A DNA stretch of 64,000 nt, taken from assembly GCA_902627565.1 (NCBI GenBank), contig CACOJM010000006.1, positions 1 through 64,000 of the forward strand, in the 5' to 3' direction. A program made the position numbers and the translations under genes. This document shows, in pieces, positions 41,027 to 49,614 of the stretch (position 1 is its first letter; each line of letters begins with the position of its first letter). Origin of the DNA: an uncultured Pelagibacteraceae bacterium. Lineage in GTDB: Bacteria > Pseudomonadota > Alphaproteobacteria > Pelagibacterales > Pelagibacteraceae. The notes below the pieces were generated by a model. It was not told where the DNA came from. It searched no databases and saw nothing but the letters and a program-made list of their open reading frames with translations.

Positions 41027-41596
41027 TTAAGCTTCTAGTTCTACATCCCAGTACAAATAATCCATCCAGCTTTTATGTAAATAATTTGGTGGGAAATTCT
41101 TACCATTGCGATGTAAGTCTTCTGTTGATGGTTGATAAGGATATTGATTTAGCCTCATACCAGAAGACTTTAATAATTTACCACCTTTTTTTACATTACA
41201 AGCAGAGCAAGCCGTAACAACATTGTCCCAGTGAGTTTCACCTCCTTTTGACCTTGGTAACAAATGATCAAAGGTTAATTCATCACTACTTCCACAATAT
41301 TGACAAGAAAATTTATCCCTCAAAAAAACATTAAATCTTGTAAAACTTGGTTTAGATTGTGGTACGATATAATCTTTTAAAGCTATAACGCTTGGTAATT
41401 GCATTGTAAATGATGGGCTTCTAACCACTCTCTCATAGTTACTTACGATAACAACCCTATCTAAAAAAACTGATTTTACAGTGTCCTGCCAAGACCATAA
41501 TGACAATGGATAATAGCTCAAAGGTCTATAATCTGCATTTAAAACTAATGCTGGGCATTTTTCTAAAGATATATCTTGTTCGACAAAGTTATTCAT
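41027..41596 (-). CDS. HNH endonuclease family protein
   Basis: A 189-residue HNH protein. CQYCGSSDELTFDHLLPRSKGGETHWDNVVTACSACN contains the paired CxxC zinc knuckle and the HNH core (D-H, then N, then a final Cys pair). The N-terminal half begins CPALVLNADYRPLSYYPLSLWSW, the standard opening of the conserved bacterial HNH proteins found in many alphaproteobacteria outside mobile elements. No methylase or phage gene is nearby, so a housekeeping role is more likely than restriction. Confidence 0.88.
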   Translation of the reverse strand: MNNFVEQDISLEKCPALVLNADYRPLSYYPLSLWSWQDTVKSVFLDRVVIVSNYERVVRSPSFTMQLPSVIALKDYIVPQSKPSFTRFNVFLRDKFSCQYCGSSDELTFDHLLPRSKGGETHWDNVVTACSACNVKKGGKLLKSSGMRLNQYPYQPSTEDLHRNGKNFPPNYLHKSWMDYLYWDVELEA

Positions 41597-41641
41597 AAAT
41601 AAATTTTAACTCAAATAAAAAATTATTTCAATGTTTAGAAA

Positions 41642-42295
41642 TTACAAAAATTTTTTTTGAATGTAATTTAAAGCTATACTTGAAGCCTCAATTGGAATAT
41701 GATGTCCACAATTTTTAATCAAATATGTTTCAATATTAACACTATTTCTTATTAAAAAATCTTTGGCCTCTAATAGATAGTTTGATGATACAACTTCATC
41801 TGTATCTCCATGAATCAATAATATATCTGTCGAATTTTTTTTTCTCAACTTTAAGTCTTCTTGGTAAATAATTTTGCCAGAAAAACCAACTATACAATTG
41901 AATTTTTCTTTTGATGTTAAACCTAAGTTAATCGACATCATACAACCCTGGCTAAAACCTGATAAACATATTCTCTCATTTTTTAAGTTGTATTCTTTTT
42001 TAACCTCCTCAATAAACTGGTTTAATTTTATTTCGGCCTTTTTTGATTCTTCAAGAATATATTGGGTATCATCTTTTGTTAAATCAAACCATTGAAAGCC
42101 TGTGGGATTTATTGAACATTTTTCATGACCATTTGGGCATAAAAAAATAGTATTTGGTAAAAATCTTTTCCAATTTAACGTTAACATACTTATATCATTT
42201 CCATCACCTCCATATCCATGAAGTAAAATAATCGCGTTTTTTATATCAATGTTATTTTCTGGCTTTATTACTTTTGTATCTAGACAAAATGTCAT
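41642..42295 (-). CDS. Phospholipase/carboxylesterase family hydrolase
   Basis: Alpha/beta hydrolase of the phospholipase/carboxylesterase (YpfH/EstB-like) family. It has IILLHGYGGDGNDI, the nucleophile elbow CLSGFSQGCMMSI (GxSxG), LLIHGDTDEVV with the acid Asp, and NCGHHIP with the catalytic His. Length 217 is typical. It is divergent from the HIG1 gene across 49 bp. The substrate is unknown; small acyl esters or thioesters are plausible. Confidence 0.88.
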   Translation of the reverse strand: MTFCLDTKVIKPENNIDIKNAIILLHGYGGDGNDISMLTLNWKRFLPNTIFLCPNGHEKCSINPTGFQWFDLTKDDTQYILEESKKAEIKLNQFIEEVKKEYNLKNERICLSGFSQGCMMSINLGLTSKEKFNCIVGFSGKIIYQEDLKLRKKNSTDILLIHGDTDEVVSSNYLLEAKDFLIRNSVNIETYLIKNCGHHIPIEASSIALNYIQKKFL

Positions 42296-42344
42296 AGTCT
42301 CTTATTTATGTTTTTTTATTTCAAAAACACCCTACAATATAAAT

Positions 42345-42548
42345 ATGATTTCTGGAATATTTCTTAAATTTTTATCTTTATTTTTGCTATTAGCAGTAGG
42401 TGTTGTTCTAATTCTAGGTATTGGAACTTTATTTAAAGGTGGAGCAGACAGTAAAAAATATTCAAATAAGTTAATGCAACTAAGGGTTCTTCTTCAGTTT
42501 GTTGCAGTTTTAGTTTTAGTTGGTTTTGCCTATTTTTTTAAAAACTAG
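42345..42548 (+). CDS. HIG1-domain twin-TM protein
   Basis: The track begins at 42249, but the ATG at 42345 (MISGIFLKFLSLFLLLAVG) gives a 67-residue protein with exactly two membrane helices, the form of the HIG1 (hypoxia-induced) family: GTLFKGGADSKKYSNKLMQLRVLLQFVAV carries the conserved N-x-L-M-x-x-R-V motif. HIG1 proteins associate with cytochrome oxidase and respiratory supercomplexes. The upstream 32 residues of the track ORF overlap the divergent hydrolase and are not expected. Confidence 0.85.
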   Translation: MISGIFLKFLSLFLLLAVGVVLILGIGTLFKGGADSKKYSNKLMQLRVLLQFVAVLVLVGFAYFFKN

Positions 42549-43054
42549 TTATAAAAACTTAACCATTGAATAAATTTTTTATTCTCGAAATCAATTGATC
42601 CTAATATTCTGGCAAATTCTTTACCATCCTTATTAATTAAAATAGATGTTGGTATACCTCGTAGAGATAATTTTTTTGCTAAAGTTTTTGGATTATCATA
42701 ATAAAAATCAAGATTTTTTATATTTAAGTCATCAAAAAACTTTTGAGATTTTTCAATCGAGTCATTTCCAACATTAATAGGAAATATTTTAAGATTATTT
42801 AAATTTTCAACTATTTGAAGTTTGTCTAATGAAGGCATTTCTTCTTTACAGGGTGCACACCAAGTTGCCCAGAAATTTAATAAAATTAATTCTCCTTTAA
42901 AATCTTTTAAATTTAATTCATTTTTTTTTCGATCTAAAAACACTAAATCATCATATTTTTTTAAATCCTTATGAATTGATATATTTTTAATGTCTGGTAC
43001 TTCATTTGCAAAAGTATTAGAAATTAGAAAGATAAATATTATTAAAAATCTCAT
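42545..43054 (-). CDS. TlpA/ResA-like periplasmic thiol-disulfide reductase
   Basis: Exported thioredoxin-fold protein. A signal peptide (MRFLIIFIFLISNTFANE) is followed by the TlpA/ResA domain with LILLNFWATWCAPCKEEMPSL; WCAPC is the redox motif. The cis-Pro region is LRGIPTSILINKDG. Such proteins keep cytochrome c or copper-site cysteines reduced. It is 169 residues, ends over the last 4 bp of the HIG1 gene, and starts divergently 24 bp from argH. Confidence 0.9.
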   Translation of the reverse strand: MRFLIIFIFLISNTFANEVPDIKNISIHKDLKKYDDLVFLDRKKNELNLKDFKGELILLNFWATWCAPCKEEMPSLDKLQIVENLNNLKIFPINVGNDSIEKSQKFFDDLNIKNLDFYYDNPKTLAKKLSLRGIPTSILINKDGKEFARILGSIDFENKKFIQWLSFYN

Positions 43055-43078
43055 GTTATAAAGATATAATTAATTACC

Positions 43079-44470
43079 ATGACAAAAAATAAAAACAACC
43101 GTGCAATATGGAATACTAGAATCAAAAAAAAGACTTCTAGTATTTTCTTAAGAATTGGTAATTCAATAGATATTGATAAAAAACTATATAAAGAAGATAT
43201 CCTTGGTTCTATTGCTCATGTTGAGATGTTATTCAAACAAAAAATAATCTCATTTCAAGTCAAGAATAAAATTATTTATGGCCTAAGAAAGATTGAAAAA
43301 GAAATTTCAAACAACAAATTTGAATTTAGTAAGGAATATGAAGATATCCATATGAATATTGAAAAAAGGCTTTTTAAAATAATTGGGGAAGAAGCAGGAT
43401 ACTTACATACTGCAAGATCAAGGAATGACCAAGTAATTACAGATTTTAAATTATGGATTAAAACTGCAACGAAAGAGATTGATAATAGCTTAAATAAAAT
43501 CATTAAAACAATTCTTAAAATAGCAGAAAAAAATATTGAGACTATTATGCCTGGATTCACTCATTTAAAAAATGCTCAGGCAGTTTCACTTGGTCATTAT
43601 TTCATGGCATACGTAGAAATGTTTATAAGAGATAAAAAAAGATTTATTAATAATATGGAAAGTTTAAACGAGAACCCTCTGGGTGTTTCTGCTTTGACCG
43701 GTACCTCATTCAATATAGACAGAAATTACACAACAAAAAAACTTGGTTTCAAAAACCCAACTAATAATTCTATAGATACTGTTTCTGATAGAGATTTTGT
43801 TTTAGATTATTTATACAGTTGCTCTGTTTGTTCAATGCATATCTCTAAAATTACAGAAGAATTAATAATTTGGTATTCAGATGGCTTTGGTCTAATAAAA
43901 TTAAATGATAAAGTTCTTACCGGTTCCTCAATTATGCCTCAAAAAAAAAATCCAGATTTATTAGAATATCTGAGAGGTAAAACAGGATCCGTTTATGGAA
44001 ATTTATTTTCAATGCTTACAATTTTAAAAGGTTTACCATTATCTTACTTTAAAGATCTTCAGGACGATAAAGAAATAGTTTTTAATACACATGAAACTCT
44101 TAATAATAATCTTAAAATTTTAGATGAAGTTCTTAACAACATTATACCTAACAAAAAAAAGATGTTGGATTTAGCTAATGAGGGATTTATAACGGCTACT
44201 GACCTAGCAGATTACCTAGTTACGAATCATTCAATGTCTTTTAGAGATTCATACCAAAAGACAGCGGCAATAGTTAATTATGCTGAAAAAAAGAAAAAAA
44301 AACTTCAAGATCTTACCTTAGAAGAATTAAAAAAAATTGTACCCAAATTAACTAAAGATGTTTTACAAGTATTTAATCTTAAATACTCTATAAATTCAAA
44401 AAAATCCTATGGAGGAACATCTTTTGATAATATCAAAAAAATGATATTGAAATATAAAAAACAATTATGA
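43079..44470 (+). CDS. argH: Argininosuccinate lyase
   Basis: Last step of arginine synthesis, splitting argininosuccinate to arginine and fumarate. The family signature GSSIMPQKKNPDLLE holds the catalytic Ser loop. Other conserved blocks are HTARSRNDQVITDF and FTHLKNAQAVSLGHY. Length 463 is normal. The TGA stop overlaps the ATG of the small lipoprotein gene (ATGA), which in turn overlaps lysA, making an argH-lipoprotein-lysA operon. Confidence 0.97.
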   Translation: MTKNKNNRAIWNTRIKKKTSSIFLRIGNSIDIDKKLYKEDILGSIAHVEMLFKQKIISFQVKNKIIYGLRKIEKEISNNKFEFSKEYEDIHMNIEKRLFKIIGEEAGYLHTARSRNDQVITDFKLWIKTATKEIDNSLNKIIKTILKIAEKNIETIMPGFTHLKNAQAVSLGHYFMAYVEMFIRDKKRFINNMESLNENPLGVSALTGTSFNIDRNYTTKKLGFKNPTNNSIDTVSDRDFVLDYLYSCSVCSMHISKITEELIIWYSDGFGLIKLNDKVLTGSSIMPQKKNPDLLEYLRGKTGSVYGNLFSMLTILKGLPLSYFKDLQDDKEIVFNTHETLNNNLKILDEVLNNIIPNKKKMLDLANEGFITATDLADYLVTNHSMSFRDSYQKTAAIVNYAEKKKKKLQDLTLEELKKIVPKLTKDVLQVFNLKYSINSKKSYGGTSFDNIKKMILKYKKQL

Positions 44471-44595
44471 TAAAAAAAATAATTTTTATACTTTTTTTAC
44501 TTACATCGATCACCATGTGTGGAAAAAAAAGTGATCCTGAGTACAAAGGTAAAAAACCTGAATCTTTTAACACCAAAATATTTGTGGTGTTATGA
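44467..44595 (+). CDS. Small lipoprotein (LptM/YifL-like), 42 aa
   Basis: Missing from the ORF track. Its ATG overlaps the argH stop and its TGA overlaps the lysA start, both as ATGA. It begins MIKKIIFILFLLTSITMCG, a lipoprotein signal peptide with Cys18, and the mature part is short, Lys-rich and unstructured (KKSDPEYKGKKPESF). A tiny lipoprotein between argH and lysA, or near dapF, is the usual genomic position of LptM/YifL, which assists LPS-transport assembly. The lipobox (ITMC) is imperfect, so lipidation is likely rather than certain. Confidence 0.78.
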   Translation: MIKKIIFILFLLTSITMCGKKSDPEYKGKKPESFNTKIFVVL

Positions 44596-45806
44596 TATAT
44601 AAAAAAAAAGATTTTTTTATTGAAAAAGTAAAAGCAAGTAAATTAGCTAAGATTTATTCTACACCGCTTTACTGTTATTCTTATCAAAAATTGAGTGAAA
44701 ACATCAATTATTTTAAAAAAATGTTTAAATCAATAGATCCCCTTATTTGTTTTTCTGTAAAATCAAATCCCAATAAAATATTGTTAAGTGAAATTCGTAA
44801 ACTTGGTCTAGGAGCAGACGTAGTTTCAATTGGTGAACTGATGAGATCTTTAAAAGCTGGAATAAAGCCAAATAAAATTGTTTTCTCAGGCGTAGGTAAA
44901 ACTTCAAAAGAAATAAGTTATGCAATTCAAAAAAAAATATTATTAATTAATGCAGAGTCTAAAAGTGAAGTTTTAGAGATAGAAAAGTTAGCTAAAGCTA
45001 AAAAAAGAAAAGTAGATATTGGTCTCAGACTTAATCCAAATACTGATGCAAAAACATTAAGTCAAATTTCTACTGGAAAAAAAGAGAATAAATTTGGTGT
45101 TTCTGAAAAAACCTTTTTAAACTTAATAGATTATATTAAAAAATCAAACTTTATAAATTTAAAATGTCTAAGTGTACATATAGGAAGTCAAATCTTAAAT
45201 AATAAGCCGTATGAAAAAATGCTTAAAGTTCTTGAAAAAATAATAGATAAATCTGAATATAATTTTGAATATATAGATTTAGGTGGAGGTATGGGTATTG
45301 ACTATGAAAACAAAAATAAAAATCTTGATTTAAAAAAATATAGTTTTCATATAAATAATTTTTTAAAAAGATATAAAACTAAAATTATTTTTGAGCCTGG
45401 AAGATCAATAGTTGGAAATACAGGATTATTAATTTCTCAAATTATTTATATTAAAGAAGGAGATAATAAAAATTTCATCATATTGGATGCAGCAATGAAT
45501 GACTTCATGAGACCAGCTTTATATAATGCTAAACATCGTATTATTCCTTTGATAAAAACAAACACTAGATCAAAAAAAGCATACGAATTTGTTGGACCAA
45601 TTTGTGAAAGTACAGACAAATTTTTGACTAAAAAAAAATTTCAAAAATTAAAAGAAAAAGATTTTATTGCAATTTGTGATGTAGGAGCTTACGGAATGGC
45701 ACTAAGTTCAAATTATAATTTACGTCCAAAAGCAACTGAATTATTAATTAAAAATTCAAAAATACAAATTATTTACAAAAGACAAAGTCTCAAAGACTTA
45801 ATATAA
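44592..45806 (+). CDS. lysA: Diaminopimelate decarboxylase
   Basis: PLP enzyme of lysine synthesis converting meso-DAP to lysine. The PLP Lys is in ICFSVKSNPNKILL, the glycine loop is IDLGGGMGIDY, substrate and PLP contacts include FEPGRSIVGNTG, and GPICESTDKF carries the active-site Cys. Length 404 is usual. Its ATG overlaps the lipoprotein stop, so it depends on translation from argH through the small gene. Confidence 0.96.
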   Translation: MIYKKKDFFIEKVKASKLAKIYSTPLYCYSYQKLSENINYFKKMFKSIDPLICFSVKSNPNKILLSEIRKLGLGADVVSIGELMRSLKAGIKPNKIVFSGVGKTSKEISYAIQKKILLINAESKSEVLEIEKLAKAKKRKVDIGLRLNPNTDAKTLSQISTGKKENKFGVSEKTFLNLIDYIKKSNFINLKCLSVHIGSQILNNKPYEKMLKVLEKIIDKSEYNFEYIDLGGGMGIDYENKNKNLDLKKYSFHINNFLKRYKTKIIFEPGRSIVGNTGLLISQIIYIKEGDNKNFIILDAAMNDFMRPALYNAKHRIIPLIKTNTRSKKAYEFVGPICESTDKFLTKKKFQKLKEKDFIAICDVGAYGMALSSNYNLRPKATELLIKNSKIQIIYKRQSLKDLI

Positions 45807-45817
45807 TTTTTATTAGA

Positions 45818-46519
45818 ATGATAAGGAATATCCTTTTTACATTTTTTTTCTTTTTAGGGATTATATGTATTTCAATAATATTTCTTCCGAGTCTTTTATT
45901 ACCACAAAAAATTGTTCTATTTGGAGGAAAATTAATGGGTCACTGGTCTACCATATGTTTGAGATTGTTTCTTTCAGTAAAAATAGAAATAAAAGGAAGG
46001 GAAAATATTTTAAAAAGTAAAAAATTTTTTATTGCTGCTTCTCATCAATCAATGTTTGAAACATTTTTTCTTCAAACAATTTATAATTCTCCTGTTTTTA
46101 TTCTTAAAAAAGAATTACTTCTAATACCAGTTTTTGGGTGGTATTTAAAAAAAATTGGCTCAATTGCGATTAATAGAGACAAAGTCACAAAAGAAAATAT
46201 TGGTTTCTTTGATGATATTTCAAATGTAGTTAAAAATTCAAGTAGACCTTTAATAATTTTTCCCCAAGCCACTAGAGTTTTACCTACAGAAAGAATTCCA
46301 TTTAAAAAAGGTGTTGGAAGGATTTATGATGAACTTAAAATACATTGTCAACCAATAGCAATTAACTCTGGTTATGTTTGGCCAAAAAAAGGACGTAAAA
46401 TTCCAAATAAAAAAATTATTGTGTCCATTTTAAAGCCGATTGATCCAGGTTTGACTAAAGAAAATTTTCTTTTGACTTTAGAAAATGAAATTTATTCAGA
46501 ACTTAATCTAATTAATTAG
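45818..46519 (+). CDS. plsC: 1-acyl-sn-glycerol-3-phosphate acyltransferase
   Basis: PlsC-type acyltransferase making phosphatidate. An N-terminal hydrophobic anchor (about 1-45) precedes the catalytic block AASHQSMFETFFLQ, where the usual HX4D appears as HX4E, and the later glycerol-phosphate-binding block IIFPQATRVLPTER, where the common FPEGTR reads FPQATR. The Glu variant is familiar in alphaproteobacterial relatives, so activity is probable. It begins 11 nt after lysA and converges on dnaN with a 4-bp overlap. Confidence 0.88.
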   Translation: MIRNILFTFFFFLGIICISIIFLPSLLLPQKIVLFGGKLMGHWSTICLRLFLSVKIEIKGRENILKSKKFFIAASHQSMFETFFLQTIYNSPVFILKKELLLIPVFGWYLKKIGSIAINRDKVTKENIGFFDDISNVVKNSSRPLIIFPQATRVLPTERIPFKKGVGRIYDELKIHCQPIAINSGYVWPKKGRKIPNKKIIVSILKPIDPGLTKENFLLTLENEIYSELNLIN

Positions 46520-47628
46520 CCTTTCATTGGCATAACAACAAATATGCTATCAAAATCGCCGGGATCTTTTATTAATGCTGGCGATCCAGTATCATCTAAA
46601 AATAATTCAATTTTTTCACCATCCAATTGTGAAGCTACATCGATCAAATACCTTGAATTAAAACTAATTTCCAAATCATGTTCAAAATTTACAGCTAGTG
46701 TTTCTTTACCATCTCCACTGTTGGCATTATTTACAGATAGATTCAAATTATCTTTGCTTAAATTGAATTTTACACCATCCTTTTTATCTAGAGACACTGA
46801 TGCAACTCGGTCGACAGAATTTAAAAAAGATTTTAAATTAATTTCAAGTTTCTTTTGATTATTTTTTGGTATTACTTGAATATAATTTGGAAACTTACCA
46901 TCTATCAATTTAGAGATTAAAATACTGTTACTCAATTCAAATTTAATTTTAGATTTCATATTTGAAATTTTAACTTCACCATCATAATTATCCAGTAAAG
47001 CACATAGTTGAAAAATAGTTTTTTTTGGTAATATTATTGGTTCAAATTTAATTTTTTTATCCAACCTAATTTTAGAAATTGACATTCTATGACTGTCAGT
47101 AGCAACAGCTGTTAAATAATTTTTCTCCTCAACTTCAGTCTGATGAAAATAAATTCCACTTAAATAATGTCTCGTTTCGTCATTAGAAATTGAAAATTTA
47201 CATTTATTCAATAATTTTAGTAATTGTTTTGATTTCAATGAAAATTCATCTTGATTAAAATTTTCATCGGTAAAAGGAAATTCTGAGTGATCAATACAAT
47301 TCAAATTAAAAATAGATTTTTCAGATTCTAAATGTAATTTATTTTTATCATTTAATGTTAGATTAATTTTTTTTCCTGAAGAAAGTTTTCTTACAATATC
47401 ATAAATTGTTGATGACGTTGTTGTTGTTTTTCCTTCTTCTAAAATTTCTACGTTTTTTAATTGATGTATAAATATCAAGTCTAAATCTGTTGCAGTTAAA
47501 GTTAAACTAGATTTTGAAGCATTAATCAAAATATTTGATAAAACTGGAAGCGTGCTTCTTTTTTCTATAACACCTTGACAATAGTTTAATGCTTGTTGAA
47601 GATCTTGTTGGTTTACGCTAAATTTCAT
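46516..47628 (-). CDS. dnaN: DNA polymerase III beta sliding clamp
   Basis: Processivity clamp, 370 residues, made of three similar domains. It opens MKFSVNQQDLQQALNYCQGVIEKRSTLPVLSNILI and ends FVVMPMKG, matching the typical V-x-P-M-R/K ending. It overlaps the end of dnaA by 11 nt, the ancestral dnaA-dnaN pair. recF does not follow; instead the convergent plsC gene does. Confidence 0.97.
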   Translation of the reverse strand: MKFSVNQQDLQQALNYCQGVIEKRSTLPVLSNILINASKSSLTLTATDLDLIFIHQLKNVEILEEGKTTTTSSTIYDIVRKLSSGKKINLTLNDKNKLHLESEKSIFNLNCIDHSEFPFTDENFNQDEFSLKSKQLLKLLNKCKFSISNDETRHYLSGIYFHQTEVEEKNYLTAVATDSHRMSISKIRLDKKIKFEPIILPKKTIFQLCALLDNYDGEVKISNMKSKIKFELSNSILISKLIDGKFPNYIQVIPKNNQKKLEINLKSFLNSVDRVASVSLDKKDGVKFNLSKDNLNLSVNNANSGDGKETLAVNFEHDLEISFNSRYLIDVASQLDGEKIELFLDDTGSPALIKDPGDFDSIFVVMPMKG

Positions 47629-49021
47629 CTTCCTTATTATATAATATTTGATTTTTTAATTTATTAATATTATCAACCATTTCCAGATCATTTTCTTTTA
47701 ATTTTTCAATTGTTTTTACTGAATGAATTATAGTTGTATGATCACGGTTCGAAAATTCACGCCCTATCTCAGGTAAAGATTTTGACGTTAAAATTTTTGT
47801 TAAATAAATTGCAGTTTGTCTTGGTCTTACTAAATATCTTGATCTTCTAGATGAGAGCATCTCATTTTTACTAATTTTAAAAAACTTGCATACTAAAGTT
47901 TGAATTAAATCAATTGTAACTTTATTTTCAGATAAGTTTAATAAATCCTTCAACACAACTTTGGTTTCAGCCAAATTTGGCATTTTTTTATAAATTCTTG
48001 AAAAGGATACCAATCTATTAAGAGCTCCAACTAATTCTCTTATACTAGTTGAAATTTCAGCACTAATAAAATCCATAATTTCTTTTGAAATATTGATTTG
48101 ATCTGGATACAGTTTATTTATTTCATTTATTTTGTTTTCAACAATTTTTTTTCTAAGTTCTAAATCTGGCTTTTGAATATCAACCACTAGACCACCAGAA
48201 AATCGTGACTTAATTCTTTCCTGGATTCTTGATAGTTTGTTTGGTGCCCTATCTGCTGTTACAACAATTTTTGATCCTTTATCAAGTAAAGCATTAAATG
48301 TATGGAAGAATTCTTCTTGCATAGCCTCTTTACCATTCATAAATTGAATATCATCTATCAATAAAATGTCTGTGTTTCTAAAATATTCTTTAAATTTAAC
48401 CATATCATTTGATTTTATTGCTTTTACAAACTGATACATGAACCTTTCTGCAGAGATAAACATTATTTTATAATCATTTTTTAACTCAAAACCGATTGAA
48501 TTTAGAAGATGTGTTTTTCCCATACCAACACCGCCGTAAATATAAAGTGGATTATACTGTGCAACATTCTCTGAAACTTTTAATGATGCTTCGTATGCCA
48601 ATCTATTACTTGAACTAATTATAAAATTTTCAAATCTTTTGTTTGGATCTACGCGATTGTACTGAAGGTAAGAGTCTTTTATAAATGATATATTTTCTTT
48701 AATATCTACTTTATCATAAGCGTTTTTTTGTACACTCTGTTCAATAATCTTAAATTCTATTCTTATCAAATCTTTTTTATGACTTTTTAAAATTTGCAAA
48801 ATTTGATCTAAATATCTTGATGTAATCCAGTCACGAATAAATCTCGTAGGAACGGACAATAGAACATAATTATTGAATTCCTCAATAAAATTCATTTTCT
48901 TTAGCCAGCTTTCGTAAATTTCAGAGCCTAATTTATTTTTCATTTCTGATTGTAATAATGTCCAATCTAAGTTTTCAGATTTTAATTTTATGGTGTCTTT
49001 GTTAATAATTGTATTTTTCAT
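47618..49021 (-). CDS. dnaA: Chromosomal replication initiator DnaA
   Basis: AAA+ initiator that melts oriC. Domain I (about 20-95) is followed by a short linker. Domain III carries Walker A GGVGMGKTHLLNS, Walker B ILLIDDIQFMNGKE and the sensor region. The C-terminal domain IV has the DnaA-box-recognition signature EFSNRDHTTIIHSVKTIEKL. Length 467 is normal. It is transcribed toward dnaN; upstream is the 281-bp spacer before rpsT. Confidence 0.97.
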   Translation of the reverse strand: MKNTIINKDTIKLKSENLDWTLLQSEMKNKLGSEIYESWLKKMNFIEEFNNYVLLSVPTRFIRDWITSRYLDQILQILKSHKKDLIRIEFKIIEQSVQKNAYDKVDIKENISFIKDSYLQYNRVDPNKRFENFIISSSNRLAYEASLKVSENVAQYNPLYIYGGVGMGKTHLLNSIGFELKNDYKIMFISAERFMYQFVKAIKSNDMVKFKEYFRNTDILLIDDIQFMNGKEAMQEEFFHTFNALLDKGSKIVVTADRAPNKLSRIQERIKSRFSGGLVVDIQKPDLELRKKIVENKINEINKLYPDQINISKEIMDFISAEISTSIRELVGALNRLVSFSRIYKKMPNLAETKVVLKDLLNLSENKVTIDLIQTLVCKFFKISKNEMLSSRRSRYLVRPRQTAIYLTKILTSKSLPEIGREFSNRDHTTIIHSVKTIEKLKENDLEMVDNINKLKNQILYNKEDEI

Positions 49022-49302
49022 ATACTTTGGAGAAGTTTTGAGTTAGAGCTATAATTAAAATTATTGCAACAAATAATTTTAATTAATAAAAAAAAAATAA
49101 AATCTAGGATTGTGCAATCACATGTAGCATTAAAAAAAAATTATAAATATTTTTTAGTTTTATAATGAATAAATAAAATTTATAATTGAAAACATAAGAT
49201 GCAAATATTTACCATGTCTAAATATTGTACTCTTAAATTCTTAAAACACAGATTTTGTAGATCCTGGAGTTGTATGCTTTCAACAACCTGAAGTGTAAAT
49301 TT
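49022..49302. other. dnaA-rpsT intergenic region
   Basis: 281 bp of strongly A/T-rich DNA upstream of dnaA and downstream of rpsT. It contains poly-A runs, a GATTG-tg-CAATC inverted repeat (49108-49119) and GTTGT...ACAAC arms near 49270-49286. I find no good TTATCCACA-type DnaA box, so I do not call an origin. The dnaA promoter presumably lies here, but no pair of elements is convincing. Confidence 0.4.
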
Positions 49303-49563
49303 TTAAAGTGCTGCTATTTTTCTTGTAATTCGAGAAATGTTCCTTGAAGCATTCTGTCTCTTTATAATTCCGGTTTTTGCTATCTTCATAAGCTCTGAAT
49401 TCAACTTGGGTAAGAACTTGAGTGCTTCAGCTTTTTTTTTCTTTTCAACTAAAAGACTCATTTTTTTAAGAGCATTTTTATATCTACTTTTTCTTGCTCT
49501 ATTAACTGTTGTTTGTCTTGATATTCTTCTTATTCTTTTGATTGCTGATTTAGTATTAGCCAT
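49303..49563 (-). CDS. rpsT: 30S ribosomal protein S20
   Basis: Primary 16S rRNA-binding protein bS20, 86 residues, with MANTKSAIKRIRRISRQTTVNRARKSRYKNALKKM typical of the family and the C-terminal QNASRNISRITRKI. It lies between mutM and dnaA, a common alphaproteobacterial neighbourhood, and has a good promoter directly upstream. Confidence 0.97.
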   Translation of the reverse strand: MANTKSAIKRIRRISRQTTVNRARKSRYKNALKKMSLLVEKKKKAEALKFLPKLNSELMKIAKTGIIKRQNASRNISRITRKIAAL

Positions 49564-49573
49564 ATTCGCTGGG

Positions 49574-49602
49574 TATATAACTTGTGAATTTCAGTCGGTC
49601 AA
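49574..49602 (-). promoter_or_regulatory. rpsT promoter
   Basis: The minus strand has TTGACC, a 17-nt spacer and TATATA, ending 10 nt before the rpsT ATG. This is the best sigma-70-like pair noticed in the window. The short leader suggests either near-leaderless translation or a start site very close to the ATG. It lets rpsT be transcribed independently of mutM. Confidence 0.6.
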
Positions 49603-49614
49603 TCAAATAATTAA

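Noticed and set aside
42249-42344. N-terminal extension of the HIG1 ORF
   Set aside because: It overlaps the start of the divergent hydrolase gene and adds residues atypical for the family.
49108-49119. GATTG-tg-CAATC as a regulatory site
   Set aside because: Arms of 5 bp in A/T-rich DNA are too short to support a call without a second copy.
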